Assembly (NCBI GenBank): GCA_000934455.1
Contig: KN886351.1
Coordinates: forward strand, 18,687 to 82,686
Origin: Apostichopus parvimensis
Lineage: Eukaryota; Echinodermata; Holothuroidea; Aspidochirotida; Stichopodidae
Direction: 5' to 3'
DNA: 64,000 bases
Shown here: positions 1 to 15,000 of the stretch, in pieces
Numbering within the stretch: position 1 is the first letter of the stretch
Layout of the letters: the number at the start of each line of letters is the position of its first letter
Program-made: the position numbers and the translations under genes
The notes under the pieces: generated by a model
Databases searched by the model: none
The model's input: the letters and a program-made list of their open reading frames with translations, nothing else
What the model was told of the DNA's origin: nothing

Positions 1-3000
1 CTCCGATTGAGAGAGACACTCGTCTGCAAACTGAGGAGACATAATCGAGCCATCGGAAAGAGTGATATTGAATATTCATTTTCTCGAACATACAGGTATT
101 TGTGTAGACATCAGTACAAGAACTTACAAGATATATTAAACAATAAAAAGAGGTAAAGAGCAAAATAAAGTCGTTATCAATTTCTGCTAAAACTAGATGA
201 CAGCGATACTCTTGATGAAAGAGAAACAAAATATTCTGAAAGAAGTTAGAAAAGTCTCCTGCACTCTTGCAGAGGACAGTAATATTGATATTACTCCTAC
301 ATATAAGGCTGTAGTCTTGAGCACGTTTACATCACAAGGTCATCAGTGTGTAAATTTGTGATATCTTTCTTCATTGAAGATACTGTTTAGTTGTCTTTTC
401 AAGGGTGATATTTTAAAACATAATTGCTAGATTTTAACATTAAAATGGATTAAGCATTGTTTATGGTAACAACAATACCTATCATTATGTTTAAGAGAAA
501 ATATGATCAGATAAAAAAACAATCTAATGTTTTTTCTTCATTTTCATCACAAAACATCACATAAAGGTAAAGTTAATGGTTACATAATTTTTAAAAAAAC
601 AAAGGAATATACAAAAATTTGCATAATTTCCTACTATTTGAGTATAAATAAAACAATTTTAATTGCAAAGTAGCAAATCTAAGATCTATGCTGATTATTA
701 TATAATGGTCTGTCAAGTACAAAAAAAATCACATTTTACCTTTGGTGATTCCCAGCCAAGGAGTTTACCAATCAGTCCTACAGCCAGGTGTTGAGTGGGT
801 ACGTATTGACCGGTTGTCTCCCTATGAAAAGATACATCAGTACATTACCAATGAAACAAAGAGATATTGTATTTATTGACAAAGATCTCGCTGAGGAACT
901 TTTGTTACCCCAAAAAACAATATTCGTCTTTTGTCACAGATTGTTATTTAGTCACAGATGTTGAGACACTAATCTCTTTAATGCAAGCTGGGAGCATGTT
1001 ATATCCATATATAGTGCTTCTCACATGGTTTGTTGATTAATTGACCTAATTGACCTAAAACAGCAAACCATAAACAGTCAAAATATTGCATACAACAAGA
1101 GTGGATATGAGGTGCTACATCAGAGAGAAATTGATGGTAAAACATAACAAGTACAGCAAAGACAACATTTTGGGAGCTTTGGGATGGAAAAAGTCACAAG
1201 AAGTTGTTTTCAAGCCAATGCTTTTAGTAGATATCACTTACAAACTGATCAATATTTTGTAGCTCTGTAACCACAGATCCTTGTACATCTCTGCTCAATT
1301 ATGCAGATAGCAATTTAAGATATCCCACTATCGAGAGATGGGGGAGGGGGATAGGAAGGAGAATTGGTTGGTTGGGAACCTATAAATCAAAGTCACTTTT
1401 CAGTGCTGAATTATTATAATATAAAACAAAACTTTCAATGATGAATTAACTGCTTTACCTGGCAAACCTGAAGAGAAGTGGGAGTAGTTTTTCCAGTTTT
1501 AGCATTTTTGTCAGACAGACCTCGTGTGCTGTGTCCTGTGGGATCAGGGCCGCAAACAGCCCCAGTAATTTCTCGAGGGTCTTCTCTGTGAACACCTTCT
1601 CTTGCGATGTGCTGGCACCAGATGAAGAATTGTCGAGTTCTGGTTGGGAAAAAAAGAAAAAAAGAGGGGAACTGAACCGTCTGCTATCTTAACAATTTGG
1701 GCCTAAACTCTCGTTTCCAAAACTATTTTTTCCTTGTGGACCCTTAGATAAACTGCGACCTGTGAATTCCGAAGGTCTTAAATTAAGCAGTGTGTACTCC
1801 CTGGTGATTGACGATATGACTGTACAATGACTGATTTGATTGCAATTCATGACATGTTTAACTGACAGTCAATACACAGCTGCAAACACATATTAATCAA
1901 GATTTGGGAAACATTGAACATGCAAAAGGGAGGTAGTTTTGCTGTCAGACTCCATTGGAAAACATTTTGAACTGATAAACTTTTTCTTGTTTCTGCTTCC
2001 TGGTGTGTGGGGGGGGGGGGATCTTGACCCACACTTTGGGGAAATCAGGGATATAAATTAAGAAATGATACCAGCTTCCACACGTGGATTTATCAAAGTA
2101 GTAATACCCAGTCGCTCACTAGATGCGAGAGGCTTTCTTAAGACTATATACGTACGTGATATTGTCTGCAAGTTGGATAGAATCAAGTCCACACAGGTCT
2201 GTAACATGGATGCTGCCGATGGTTCCGAAGCTGTGAGAAACAAAAGGAAGAAAGTGCAGTGTGTATGTATAACCACTAACAAAGGGAGAAAGTGCAGTGA
2301 GTATGTATAACCAATAACGAAGGGAGAAAGTGCAGTGAGTATGTATAACCACTAACAAAGGGAGAAAGTGCAGTGTGTATGTATAACCACTAACAAAGGG
2401 AGAAAGTGCTGAGCGTATGTATAACCGTTTACATGCATAAAAATCATTGTTTGTAAAGTCATGCAAAAATTACAAGGAAACAGTGAAATCTGTATCAACA
2501 GGCAGGAAAATAATGGATTATGAGAAAGGACTGAATAAATATGAAATATAGAAAGCGCCCAGCTGCTATATGTAAACAAAACATGTTTCTGTTCTTTTAA
2601 CAATTCTTTTAAGATTTCTTTTTCAGCTTTTTCACTTCACACCAACTCTAGGAAATCAATATTTTGTCAAGTATTCTAAATATTACATAACAAAATAAAA
2701 ATGAAAAAAAGAAAATACAATTGAAAAGCACAGAAGGTATAAGTGTTCACACCAGAGCTGTGGTCCAGTCCAATCTGAGCCAATACCAGAGTGAAGAGGA
2801 CTCGAATCCTCCAGTCCTGGTGAGAATACTGCTTTGCTATAAAGCTAACCTGATGGAACAAATACTTAATTTAATCAGGAACAATAGAAGACATTCCACG
2901 TAATAACGTCACCTTCGAGATAATAATGACTCACCGTTTTTGCTCTCATGACAAGCTGCTTTGGACATTGACAACGTTAATGATGAAAACAAGAGCCAGG

Positions 3001-3045
3001 AATGAAGTTGATTGTAGGCTTGAGGCTGGCTTTTAGACTGGTTAG
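1..3045 (-). CDS. ZZEF1: ZZEF1 exons 49-53: start of C-terminal region, cut by window edge
   Basis: Exon 49 (3045-2935, [16 protein letters not shown]) matches human SWLLFAALALYSAHLA. Exon 50 (2836-2753, [20 protein letters not shown]) fits phase 1 to phase 1 and has coding character, but its human match is weak, so it is less sure. Exon 51 (1639-1459) carries [17 protein letters not shown] and [14 protein letters not shown], like human KRILGLLAAMLPPL and LEHVLPLMFQV. Exon 52 (821-740) has [15 protein letters not shown] (human TYHLTLGLLGQLII). A phase-0 acceptor at 31-33 opens [10 protein letters not shown], running off the window; this last piece is tentative. Confidence 0.85.
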
Positions 3046-6000
3046 CTGTATCGTAGACAGTAAAAACAAGATTTGACGGGTGGGATAGAGAGAGGTGATG
3101 GGGTGGGGGGAGGTGGGGGAGGAAATATGGGAGGGGCAGAAATGGTATTAGACGATATAGATTACTTCATAATTTTTACAATAATATAATATGATCATTA
3201 TAATGTAATTTTATTTTTTTTTATGTCAATATGTCAAGAAAAAGAAATTATTGTAAAATACACAAAATGGCTAGTATTTGATGATAGCTTGTCACTTTTG
3301 GGGTTTGATTTGATTTGATTTATTTGATTTTCCACAGATAATAAATATATACATGTGGAGGGAAGTCCTCTGAAAAGCCAATTCAGGCTTAACAAGGTAA
3401 AGGACTCCCAAGAAAGAAAGAAAAAAAAATACATATATACATAACTGAAAATACAATTAATGTCTTAATAAGGAATAATTAATAACATACAATATGATTA
3501 TTCTTTCTTCTTATAGCTCTGCATTGTCGGTATTAAGACGAATAAAATTTATACTTTTTTGACACCTTCAGAATTGCTCTGAAACAAAGTATAAAGCTAA
3601 TACCATATGGCAGAACAACATTTGTACCATGTTACCGGCCAAAATAAGATGGTTTCATAATTCAAATCAAGTTCATATATTTCATCACATGATTCTATAC
3701 ATTTAGTATCACAATACTTGATATACGAAGTATACCCTCTCTTAAAGGTGGCATACTAGTGTTATCATGGTTTTCACACAGACCCATCACAGGTAATAAC
3801 ATCAGATATTTACAATGAGGAATGTGTAACGTACCAACAGTCATCGGAATGGGCGTTACTACATGATGGTCCTTGTGTCTTTGGGAAAGAAGAAGGAAAA
3901 ATAATAATTCTAATTAGACAGGTTAACACATGAAACATATGTCGATTGTGGGCCTCTAATTTAACAAATCTCAACAACAACAAAAACAATGGGGAAGGGA
4001 AACAGTGTCGTTATAACTCATTATGATTATTATTATTTACCAGATTTATATAGCGCTCTTTTCATGCTTAAGCATGTTCAAGGGTGCTGTACAATGACAA
4101 CAAAATGACAAAACCCTTCAAATATGAATATGAAAATTAAAATTGACGCAGCTTAAATATTAATATAAAAAATATATATATATACGAAGGAATAATTTTT
4201 AAAAACAATATAGATTTACAGTAAAATTCCTAAAAAGAAAAAGTTAGTTTAAAGTAATTTTAAGTAACAAAATGACAAAACCCCTTACAATATGAATCAT
4301 CATAACTAGTAGGTCACTAATTTGCATAAATCTTAAAAAGAAACAAATTTTACTAAAAGGGCCACAACAATGAATGAAAATGTGAAAGGTAACAACACAT
4401 CAAGCTTTGTTAAAGGTCTTTTTCACCAAAAGGTGGTAATTACCCTCCCTTTCTCCCCCCCCCCCCACTACCAATCAATTCCTTTTCCATGCCTATCCAT
4501 TCTAAACAACAAGTTAGCATATCATAACTTCAATCTAAGTTGACAAGCAATTTCCTACTCAATGTGAAACTATTCTAATCAAATTGTACATAAAGTGACT
4601 TTATGGAATTAAAAACTTAAGTTCCTTACCTAGCAGGATAGCTCATTGTATGTTGGCAGCCATTACAGAGATCAAAATATTTCAATCAATTTGTACAAAG
4701 TGACTTTATAGAATTTACACTGAGTTCCTTACCTATCAGGATAGCTCTTCGTATGGTGGCAGCCGTAACAGAGATCAAAATCACTGCAGACGTCGCAATG
4801 CATCCTGGTACCAACAATAAGTGCATGGCAGCCATCACATTTAAACCTGATAAGATGGGGAAAAATAAATAAAAATAAAACACATCAAATGAACACCAAA
4901 ACAAAATAAGCTTGATAATACCTGAATACCAGAGAGTCAAAATCAATAAGCAGTGAGGTTTTAACGATAATTAAATTTATTAGAAGGAAAACCAATATCT
5001 TCTGGTTTGTTTGTGTGTTTGTTACTATAGTAACAATCTGCATTTTTGTGCTCAAATTGGAGAGCTAAATAGCTAAATCACTGTCAAGATTGTACTTATT
5101 AGGAACTTGGTTGGAACTAGGTAAAAAGTCTTTTTTTTCTTCTTAAGTTTTTGTATTACACCTCTTTCTATTATTCCTCCTTCTTCCCTCTCCTGTTCTA
5201 AGACAGATATAAAGAGCAGACATGAAAAGGTAAATATGGATATATTGTAACCCTCTATGTAAAGCATAGAACCACATAACTACGCAGTTAGAAACTTACT
5301 TCAAATGAACCAGAGGGTGCTCATCTGTATGTTGATCTACTTTAAGTCCACCTGAGAGAAAGAGACAAAGGGAAAGATACAAACGAAGGCTACTTTAGTA
5401 GTGAACAATGGTTCTTATTAAAAATACAAAAAATACAAACAACTCAATATAAATACACACAAATACAAACAAATATAAATATAAGTAACAAGCTACTTTA
5501 GTAAAAAAGCTACCTCGTATTGTAACATAGTAAAATTGTAGCATAGTAACAAAATTTATAGTAACACAGCATTTAAGAACTGACTTTATAGTCATAGTAA
5601 CAATAAAATCTTAGTATCACATACTATCTTAATAATGTGCAATGATCTTTCATACTCAAACTCTTAGTGACAAGCTATTCCCTACAGTTTTGCTGTTTCA
5701 TCTATGGAAAAATGTACAATTTTATGAACCCAGGATACAGTAGAACATCCTGTTGTAAACAGAGTAGTATACAGCTTAGGACGAAACCCTAATGCATTCA
5801 TTTAGATTTACCTGGGAAACAGGAACAGCAGAAGTCTATGTCCTCACACACCAGACACCGATATCGTGTTCCAATGATAGCTGCGTGGCAACCGTCACAT
5901 TGGATGTTCACGTTCAACAGCTCGTAGAATCTTGCGACGAACAGGTGCATCGCCTTTAACGTAGAAAGGAGGCGGGTTAAAAAACAACTTCAAAAGCGGA

Positions 6001-9000
6001 CCAGAAAAGAGCAAAGAAATATTTTGCTCTAAAAGAAACTCTGTGCTTTTATCAAATGATCCGTCCAGCCGTTTAATAGTTAATGGTGATCCCTATTGTA
6101 GCCGCAGTTCCTTGCATACTGTGTATTAGGCGTCGGACTCGTGATCCAAGGATTGCTGGTTCGACTCCTGCCTAGTTCACTATGTTGTGTCCTTGGGCAA
6201 GATGCTTTATCTCAATTGCCTCTCTCCACCCAAAGGTTAAATGGGTACCTGTGAGGTAACTTGTCATTGGGCGCAGTATATAACTGCAGCCGTCTGGAGG
6301 GATTGTCTCTGGGACAGGTTATCATTGACCAGGGGTAACATATCATTTGTAAAGCACTTTGAGACCTACTGCTGGTATAAAGCGCTATATAAAAGTGGAA
6401 TATTATTATTATTAACCAGGGATCACACTTCAATTACGATTGATTTTGATTAATTTTGATTGAGATAGAACAGAGAATGAGTCAGGGGAAGAGATTTCAA
6501 GAGAAATTGTGGCTTTTTGTGTGTAAATTAACAAAACAGTGGAATTACTGACTATGAAAATTATCAACAAATTTGAAGAAAGCAAAGATATTAATTTTCA
6601 GCATACTTGAAGTCATGGTAATGATTAATAGTCATTTATGATTTCCGAAAGAAATATTATCAGTTTTGAACTAACGGAAAACATGCACATGCTCTACTTG
6701 CTGTGGAAGAAATGCACTAACATTTAGCAAGTAAGATAGCCTAAACTTTTTACGACTTTTTCTTTACCCTGCGATGACCATCCATACTTTCCAGTCCGCA
6801 TTAGAAATAGCCTTGAATTTAAGAGGCCTGCTTGCTTTGTACAATGACTTACCCACCCTTCTGCCAGTTGGAGAGTAATACACCGAGAAATTGGAAGCCT
6901 AGCTGTTTGTGTGTGTGCCTTATACATACATAGGTTCATATCCTAATTCTTCCAGTTAATAGCAATTACATAAGCATGGAATATGGGTTAAACATTAAAT
7001 TCCTCCTATTAATACACTTACCCTCCTTTCTTCAAATGTAGCTGTTTGATTGATGTTGTCATACCAAGTCTTAAAGTTAGGTTCCTCCAGGCAGTGCTTC
7101 AACCACTCTTGGCACTGTTGGTATACCTGAAGCTGTTTCTCCGGGCTGATATCATTCTGCTCGACACTTGTGATGCCCACAGCATCCGGGGCTACGGAAC
7201 AACGATAAAGAACCTTATTTTATTTTTTTTATTTTTCCTTTTTGCATTGGCATGAGGTCTTCGGCAATTACTCAGACTTTCCATCGACACTGTAATCTGC
7301 TACACCAACTTTCAAGATAGAAAAACCAGTTCAACTTAAGAAAATCATCAATATTGCCCCAAAATATTAGTCTGCTAAAGTTAGATGAAAATGAAGAAAA
7401 TAAAAATTCCTGCAGTCCCAGCAAGAAGCAGTCAGTCAGCAATCAGTTGTAATAACTCCCAGTCAACTTCACTTCTGTTATACATACCACACTGGTCATT
7501 CCTCAAATAAACACACTTCTCATACCTCCAAACCTACACATAGAAACCCCCCCTTCCACCCCTCCCCCTGGATAAAAGAGAAGCATACTGTTTCTCCTCT
7601 CCCCATTTGTGAAAAACAACTAACCCTCTGTTTTCAGCTCAACGTCAAACATTTACTACAAAACAATGAAATTAAACAAGCAACAAACACACTTCACAAT
7701 ATTTTCAATAACAACTAAAAGATATCAAAATAAATATTAACAAATAATGAAGCTGTGCCTTACTTTTTGCGAGGTCAATCAACAACTGAGGTAGGCTGAT
7801 CTTCTTCAAGAAGTCAAAATCCTCGGATTCCCATTGGTTGCTAAGGAGATGTAATATGAAACCTTTCACACACGAGAGGGCAGCATTCGCTTTACTGTGA
7901 AGAAAGAAAAAAGGACACACTACTAACTTTTGGAGACATCAAAACAGTAAAAATACAGTGTTTTAAACCAAGTAGTCCAGCCATTTTAGTGGTACGGAAA
8001 TGTGTCTTGGGCTAATAGTAGTCGCTCTTAACCGTCTGTGACATATTGAGAGTTATGTATGTAGAATCATTTAATGGAGGCCCTACAGACCACATTGTGA
8101 ATCCTTGTTCTTCCCCTCATCTATGCCCCTCCCACTCTCCCACACCCCCGCCTGCTATAGACCCACCTCGTGTATCCCATACAAAAGTAAAATATCTTAC
8201 TCGGTTATAGTTGTTCTCTCCCGAAAAGAGGTCAGTGCATTCACCAGCTTCATAACAAATTCGTAATATGACTTTCTGTACTTCTCTTCCAACGAAATCC
8301 CGCAGCCGCACAAACCTTGCATGAAGTGACTGGTCGGAAAGAAGGAGGGGAAAAATACACAGTTACCATAGCAACAAGAAATTGTGAAACCTATAACCTA
8401 ATCTTGGGATTATAACATGGAAAGCCATTTTGGGCGAGGTGTTATTCAGTGGCAGATATTACTTATGTTTAAACTACTCAGTTAATCAGACAGTAGACAA
8501 AAACTGTGGGAATTCCAATTTTAGACAAAAACAAGGTTGCACGAAACACTGCGACAGGCCACGTCAGTTGGTAGATGCTATCGGAAATAGCTTTCTTTTT
8601 CAGTGATGGCCGAGAAGACCCATTACCACCCAGATTTAAATAGATATTGAGATGAGCCTATACTGTACATGTTAATCAATTGGGTACCAAAAGTCAAAAA
8701 TAATACAAATGCCGATTTTTCTTTCCATTAAAAATGTACTCACCCCAAATGTATTGTGTCTTGATATTTCAAAATTAATGAATAAAATTCATAAAATTTA
8801 TTAAAGATCTCAACCTACCTCGTCGGAGGATCCCTCAGGGTCAGAAACTGTTTTAGGAAGATGATGAAGGAATCCTGAAAGATGTTTTTACTGATATCGA
8901 GGAACCGGGAGGCCAGTTCAAAGACCTCCATCCGTACTTTGGCATGGCTCTCGCGAAACTGGAGTACTTTCCTGATGCTGTGAATGGTAAGTCAAAGTAT

Positions 9001-12000
9001 TCAAATGTTTACTATGACAACTATAACTATTAAATAATTAAATGAAATGATGGAAAACTGACTGGGAATATTTTTTCATTCTTCCTAGAATTGGATTTGA
9101 ACCAATAACCAACAAGATTACAATCCTTAAGATCTACTGTCTGCACTTTTCCAAGTCCTTGATTGGTGGAAATCCCTACACAACCATTTCTTTTATACCT
9201 TCCCAAAATGTACTTTTAAATCAATGTTCAAAATTTTCCAGACTATTGATGCTATTTAAATCAAAGTGATTGAGGGGGCAACTTTTTCAAAATATTCTCC
9301 AACATGCTCCATGAACAACTCGTGGGGTTGGGGAGGGGGGTGGAAAGGGTTAATAGGTGGAGAAAATAACATTACTCAATGGGGGGCAGAGAAATAAAAA
9401 TATTCATCAAAATCATGGAATGGATATGTATCCATATATGTTTTTATATATATATATATGTATCCATATATATGTGTATCCATATATATGTATCCCAATA
9501 TATATACATATCCATGTATGTGTATATGTATATATATGTATATCCATATATGTATATATATCCATATATGTATATCCATATATGTATGTATGGATATGTA
9601 TATCCACAGAAAATATTCTGCTGACCCTGACTGACATCCACTGTGCCAGTATCAATACCACACTAAAAGTATCTTATAAAAGTATCCAAAAATTTCTTTA
9701 CGAAAAAGGTCTCTACCACTTTCCTTCTTTCCAATAAAATTGACATTACCTTTCGGCTGAAAGCAACGGTGATTTGATCATTTCAAGTACATCCTTTCTC
9801 CTCGATGCTGCCAGCTCCTTCTCACCCTTGTCAGAAGAAGATGAAATGACTCCCTAAAGTATTGCCAATGTGAGAAAAATACCAAGAAAAATATCATTTC
9901 AGTTTATTTCATAAAAAAAATTAAAAAATCAATTTATATTTGCGTGTGGGCATTGTGGTCAAGTGGTTAAGGAAGTGGACTTGTGATCTAAGGATTACAG
10001 GTTGGAGTCCTGGCCAGATCAATGCGTTGTGTCCTAGGGCAAGGCACTTTATCACCATTGCCTCTCTTCACCCAGGTGTATAAATGGGGACTTGCGTGGT
10101 GACTTGTAAATATAGTTGCGTGCGCGGGTTTGTGGCTGCACCCTATGGGAAGTCCCCTGGGGGACACGTGTGGTTGTGGTGCACTGTGGTGCCCCAGGAG
10201 AGACTGATTGAATTGTACACACTTAGGTGTGTAGGTGTGACAAGTTACCAATGACCAGGACTAAGTTGTACACACTATGGTACACTCTTTGGGGTGTGAA
10301 TAGTGTTCTAAATGCTGGTTAATAATCATAATTTACCTAACGCTCAAACCTTCAACGACTACTTCACCCCAAATGTTAAAGTCTTCTCCCTCTGTGAGAT
10401 TATTGATTGATTTATTTATTTGATATAACACTAGTACTCTGAGTCTTATATTGAGGTTGGACTGTCAACGCCTTCCACCCGCCCCACCTCTACAAGTGTG
10501 CTTTTATTAATCTTTATAAACAATAGCATGATAACATTTTGGGCCCAGAAATTGACATTTAAGACATGTAATAAAACAAACATTACCGCCACCTGTCACG
10601 TAATTCCTGTTACGGAATTCTTTTGTGTGCAGGACTTCATGAAAAGTGATACTATTGTCTTAATTTTCTGATTCCTTATGATTTTTTTAATTCATGTAGC
10701 AGCTGATGAAACTGACAAAAATGCTTTAGTCTGTGGTTCATTGCAAATAAATTAATTATTTGGTTACGAAACCCTGACCATCGAGTATTACCATCTACCT
10801 GTCTGCCAAAGTTGTTTTGTTTATTTCTTTGCTTTTGTTTCAGTTAGCCTAACAAGAAAAACCTACTAGGATAGAAGACTTAGGCCCTCATACTTTTTGA
10901 TACACTTCATACAAACACAGGTCTTTTTTGCATTAGATAATATTAAGGCAGTTCTTTCGACCAGAGTTTTTCGCTCTTTGATACTTCTTTGTTATGTAAA
11001 ATAACAAAAAGCAGACTTTAACCGGGTCAAGATAAGTTTTACACTTACAGCTTTAGTTTCCTGCCAACAGGGGTTCAACTCCAAAAGAAATCTGGCTTTC
11101 TTCAAGCAAGCTTGCACTATTCAAAGATACAAGAAATAAAAGAATGCATTAAGTTTATGTATATAATAAAAAACTGTAGCTGAAAGGAATTATATAAAAA
11201 AACAAATAATTGCCCCTCTTCACCAAGTTGGGGCAACTTTTTCTGTACTGTATTTTTATGTCCCACTTCAAAGCACTTGTATTGTCAGTATGAGCAGTAT
11301 GAATATCATGTTTCTATCAGGTAAAGGTTAGGAACTGTTTGTACTGTTAGTAATAGTGCTTTGAAGCATGGTATGGGAGGACAGTATAGAGTGGTAATAG
11401 CATTAGGAAAGTTTCCCAACTGGATGCCCTCTTATATTACATGTGGTCATACAATGAAAGACTACTAGACACACTTTGAAAGGAAACATAAAGTGGTTAA
11501 AGTGAAGAAACAAATATCTCCACAGTTTGTTTCTTCCTCCACAGCAGCCTTGCCACTTCAGAGGACAAGAAAGTGGCTGCTACCCAGGCATCCCAAACCT
11601 ATTGTCTTTGTACCACAATGGATGGATTAAAATATATCCAATGTTTAATTAAACAGTGAACATCCATTTCTTCCATGTTGGATTAATTAACTGCATAATG
11701 TTTGACTGCATTATATTTACCTGCATATTTTACCTGCATATTTATCTGCAGTTATGTTTAACTGCATAAAGGTTTGTGCTTTTAAGGAGATGGGCTATGG
11801 AGGAGTAAAGGAGAGGAATTGTAGGATATAGGGGGGGGGTAAGGATTTGGGGGAGTGGGGATAAAGAAGGAAGCATGGCACAGAAGTGACAGTAGGACAA
11901 AAACGATAGGGGTGGGAGGGGGAGGTGATGGATGAGAGGAGGGAGAGAAGAGGATGATGCGAAGGGTCAGGTAACAGGGAAGAGGAGAATTAGGGAAGAG

Positions 12001-15000
12001 GAGGCAGTGAATGGTCAAGATAGATGAGGGAGGTTAAGTAAGGAGGATAAAACAGCTAGTATCCAGAGGCTCACAAAGGCAAGGGGATGAGTTAGGTAAG
12101 GGAGGTTTAAGGATAAATAATGGGCGGATTGGAGGTAGTCGATGACTGGGGGGGGGGGGGGGGGGGGGGAAGAAGAGGGTGTTTAACACATGTCAAGTCA
12201 CCACAAAGATTAGCCTGTTGGACTCACCGCACCAATGTTGGGTTATTTTCCCGACAACCTCTGGAGGACGAGGATTCTCTCCTGACTGGTTCTCCATCGC
12301 CTCCTGTAGCTTAATCTGCATCTGATGGAGATTGACCTAGGTGCACAAACAAACAATCAAAGAAAGGAAGATAAGTAGAGACCTTTGAGAAATATATATA
12401 TAACATACAAGCAGAGGGGTAGGAAGCTTCCAAAACGTGGAGGGGGGGGGGAACAACATCAGAGGGGCACTTTCTCATTCCACAACCACCACTCGTTATG
12501 CTATAAACCGATATACACCAGCCATATCACTTAAATATATATGATGTGTTAGTATGCTATCAATATTATTTATTGAGATTGTCTATTGTTAACCGTGCTA
12601 CAAAAAGATAAAGGATGCCATTTTAAAAATAGCATGTACAGACTAAAAATAAATAATTAAAATAAATTATTAAAATTAACAAAGCCTTAAGATATCCAAA
12701 AGACAGTTCTTCATCAAAAGGGGCACATTTTATTTGCCAATAGGGCACATTTGCTATTTTAGAAAAAAGTGGGGAGCACGTGCCCCCAGAGCCCCCCCCA
12801 GCTCCTACCCCCCTGATACAAGCAATGATAGGAAGATACTACTTTATACAACTTTTTTATTTATTTTTGGTAAGAGTGCAGCATGAGTGAGTGAATAGAG
12901 AACTGATGAAATGCATTAATGTTTTATCTAATAAACAACGAGATGCAATCAGCTGCATCATCAAGACATCTTACCAAGTACACCCGAGCCCTTTCTGCAG
13001 ATTCAAAGGCTGCCACCAGTTCCTCATTTACAGCAACTTCTTCACCTTTACGTGCTATAAGAGAAAAGGAAAAGGAAAGCAAAAGTTGGGAAATGGAGAA
13101 AAGACCGGAAGTAGAGACGTGAAGTATAGAAAGAGGAACAGTTTATATAATTATAATAAATTATAATATTTCATCATGATTTTACCGACTGGCACTCAAT
13201 ATTTTACGAATGGGGACGGGACAAGGGACGGGGACAGGGGATGGGGACACGGGAAGGGCAAAAAGGAAGGAAAAGGGGGAAGAGGATAGGGACCAAACTT
13301 CAGTAAATATGGTTTCAAATTTACCGTACTGCTGTACGTGGGCCGATAAAGAAGATGTATGCCAAATGGTGGCAGCAAACACCGCTCTGACAGCCTTCTC
13401 GATTTCCTCACCACCGACGCCTGCACCGAGCTGTCTCGCCTCTGAAGACATCTCGTCGCACCTGCCGAGAAATAACATCAGCATCTAGTTTACGAGAATC
13501 GCAGTAAGCACTTAAGTGTCTTTTAAGTCCCAAGAGGTGCTAATCAGATTCCAACAGAAAGGTTTTGAACTGCTTTGATAGTTTTAGAGTTTGTTACAAT
13601 TATTCTGCAAAATATGTTGTGTCCTTGACTTTGCTGGCAGTTTTCAGTGTGGTCTGGATACTCTATAGAAGCCAGCAGTAGAAATACACACAATGTGGGG
13701 ATACCTCTTCTGAGCTAATACAGAGATGAATAACCTTCAAAACGGCCTGCCATGGTATTGTCTATTTGAAGACTCTCTTCCTGCTTGTGCTTAACTAAAT
13801 CTCAATAAACTTCAATTATTTGAAAATAAATAGTAAGTGGTATTTCCTGCACTTTTAAGTAATATTGCTCTTTCCCAGATATCAAAACAAGAAAGATCTG
13901 TCTCAAATACTAAAAGAGAAAGGCAATGACAGATATCTAGGTGAAAACAGATCAATGTTATCGTTTGTAAGTGATTTGGTTACAATGGTAACAGCTACAC
14001 TATGTTACTAAGGCTTGTGAGCCCATGTGATGAAACATTCAAAAAATGCAAATTTTAACTGTTACCTTGCAAGCTCTAAATACAGTCTGTGAATTAACTG
14101 CTTCTGTCTACAAAATCTTGTTCTTAACATTAATTATGACTGTTTAAACTTATTCTTTCAAGATTAACCAATCAAAAGCCACCCAACACATGGACCAGAG
14201 ACAGTGGTCTACAATGTCACCATGGGGATTATGATATGGAAAATTTACGATAAATTTCAAAACTTCTGCCACCTGAAAATAATTTCAAAAACATCTGCAT
14301 GCTCCTTTAGGAAAAAGAACCTCAAAGTAATCCTTCAATTTACCGTTGCCATAGTGATTTTGCTTGTTGTGTTTCTTCCTTCTCTCCCGATAACTGTTGA
14401 AGCAGTCCCAGGAGAGCTTCGTCCCCGTGGTTCTTTTTCTGATCTCTGGCCGTTAATTCAAAGGTCTGGGTCTGAAAGTCAAAAGTACCATACAAATTGT
14501 CTGTCTGTCTCTCTGTTTGTCTGTTTGTAACGTGGTATTTGGGGAAGAGATTTCCAATAATTCAACTAGTCATTGATTTTTGTGTTGGATTCTGGTTTCA
14601 ACTTCAACATCAGTTATCTTTCTAAATTTGGCTGGGTAAATATATCATTCTTAATCAGATCTGAAAATCTTAATACTCAGATTATCGTTACAAAAAATTA
14701 AGTGGAAATATATGGACATTAAAAAAAACCAAAGGATTTTTGTGGAAGGAAATAAAGCGGGTTTCATACATAATTCCAATTGTCGTTATCTTTCTGGGTC
14801 AAATTTAATGGTCATGTCTATTTTTTTACCACACCTTGACCTCACACAAAGCAAGTTTTAGTATTAAAGGGCAACTTAAGTAAAACATTTTAGTCTTGAT
14901 ATAAAATACATTTATCCATTGTTTATCATTTCTAATTACTCAACCCAAACATATTCTTTATCTTCATATGAACAACAGAACACTCCTGGATGACCTCCAT

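Noticed and set aside
2254-2428. CRISPR-like array
   Set aside because: Repeats are contiguous with no spacers, and the genome is clearly an animal's.
9357-9737. 126-codon open frame rich in Tyr, Ile, His
   Set aside because: Translation of a TATATG/ATCCAT microsatellite; frames are open on both strands.
14204-14530. 108-codon plus-strand frame with a hydrophobic segment
   Set aside because: It is antisense to ZZEF1 exon 35, whose frame and splice sites are well supported.
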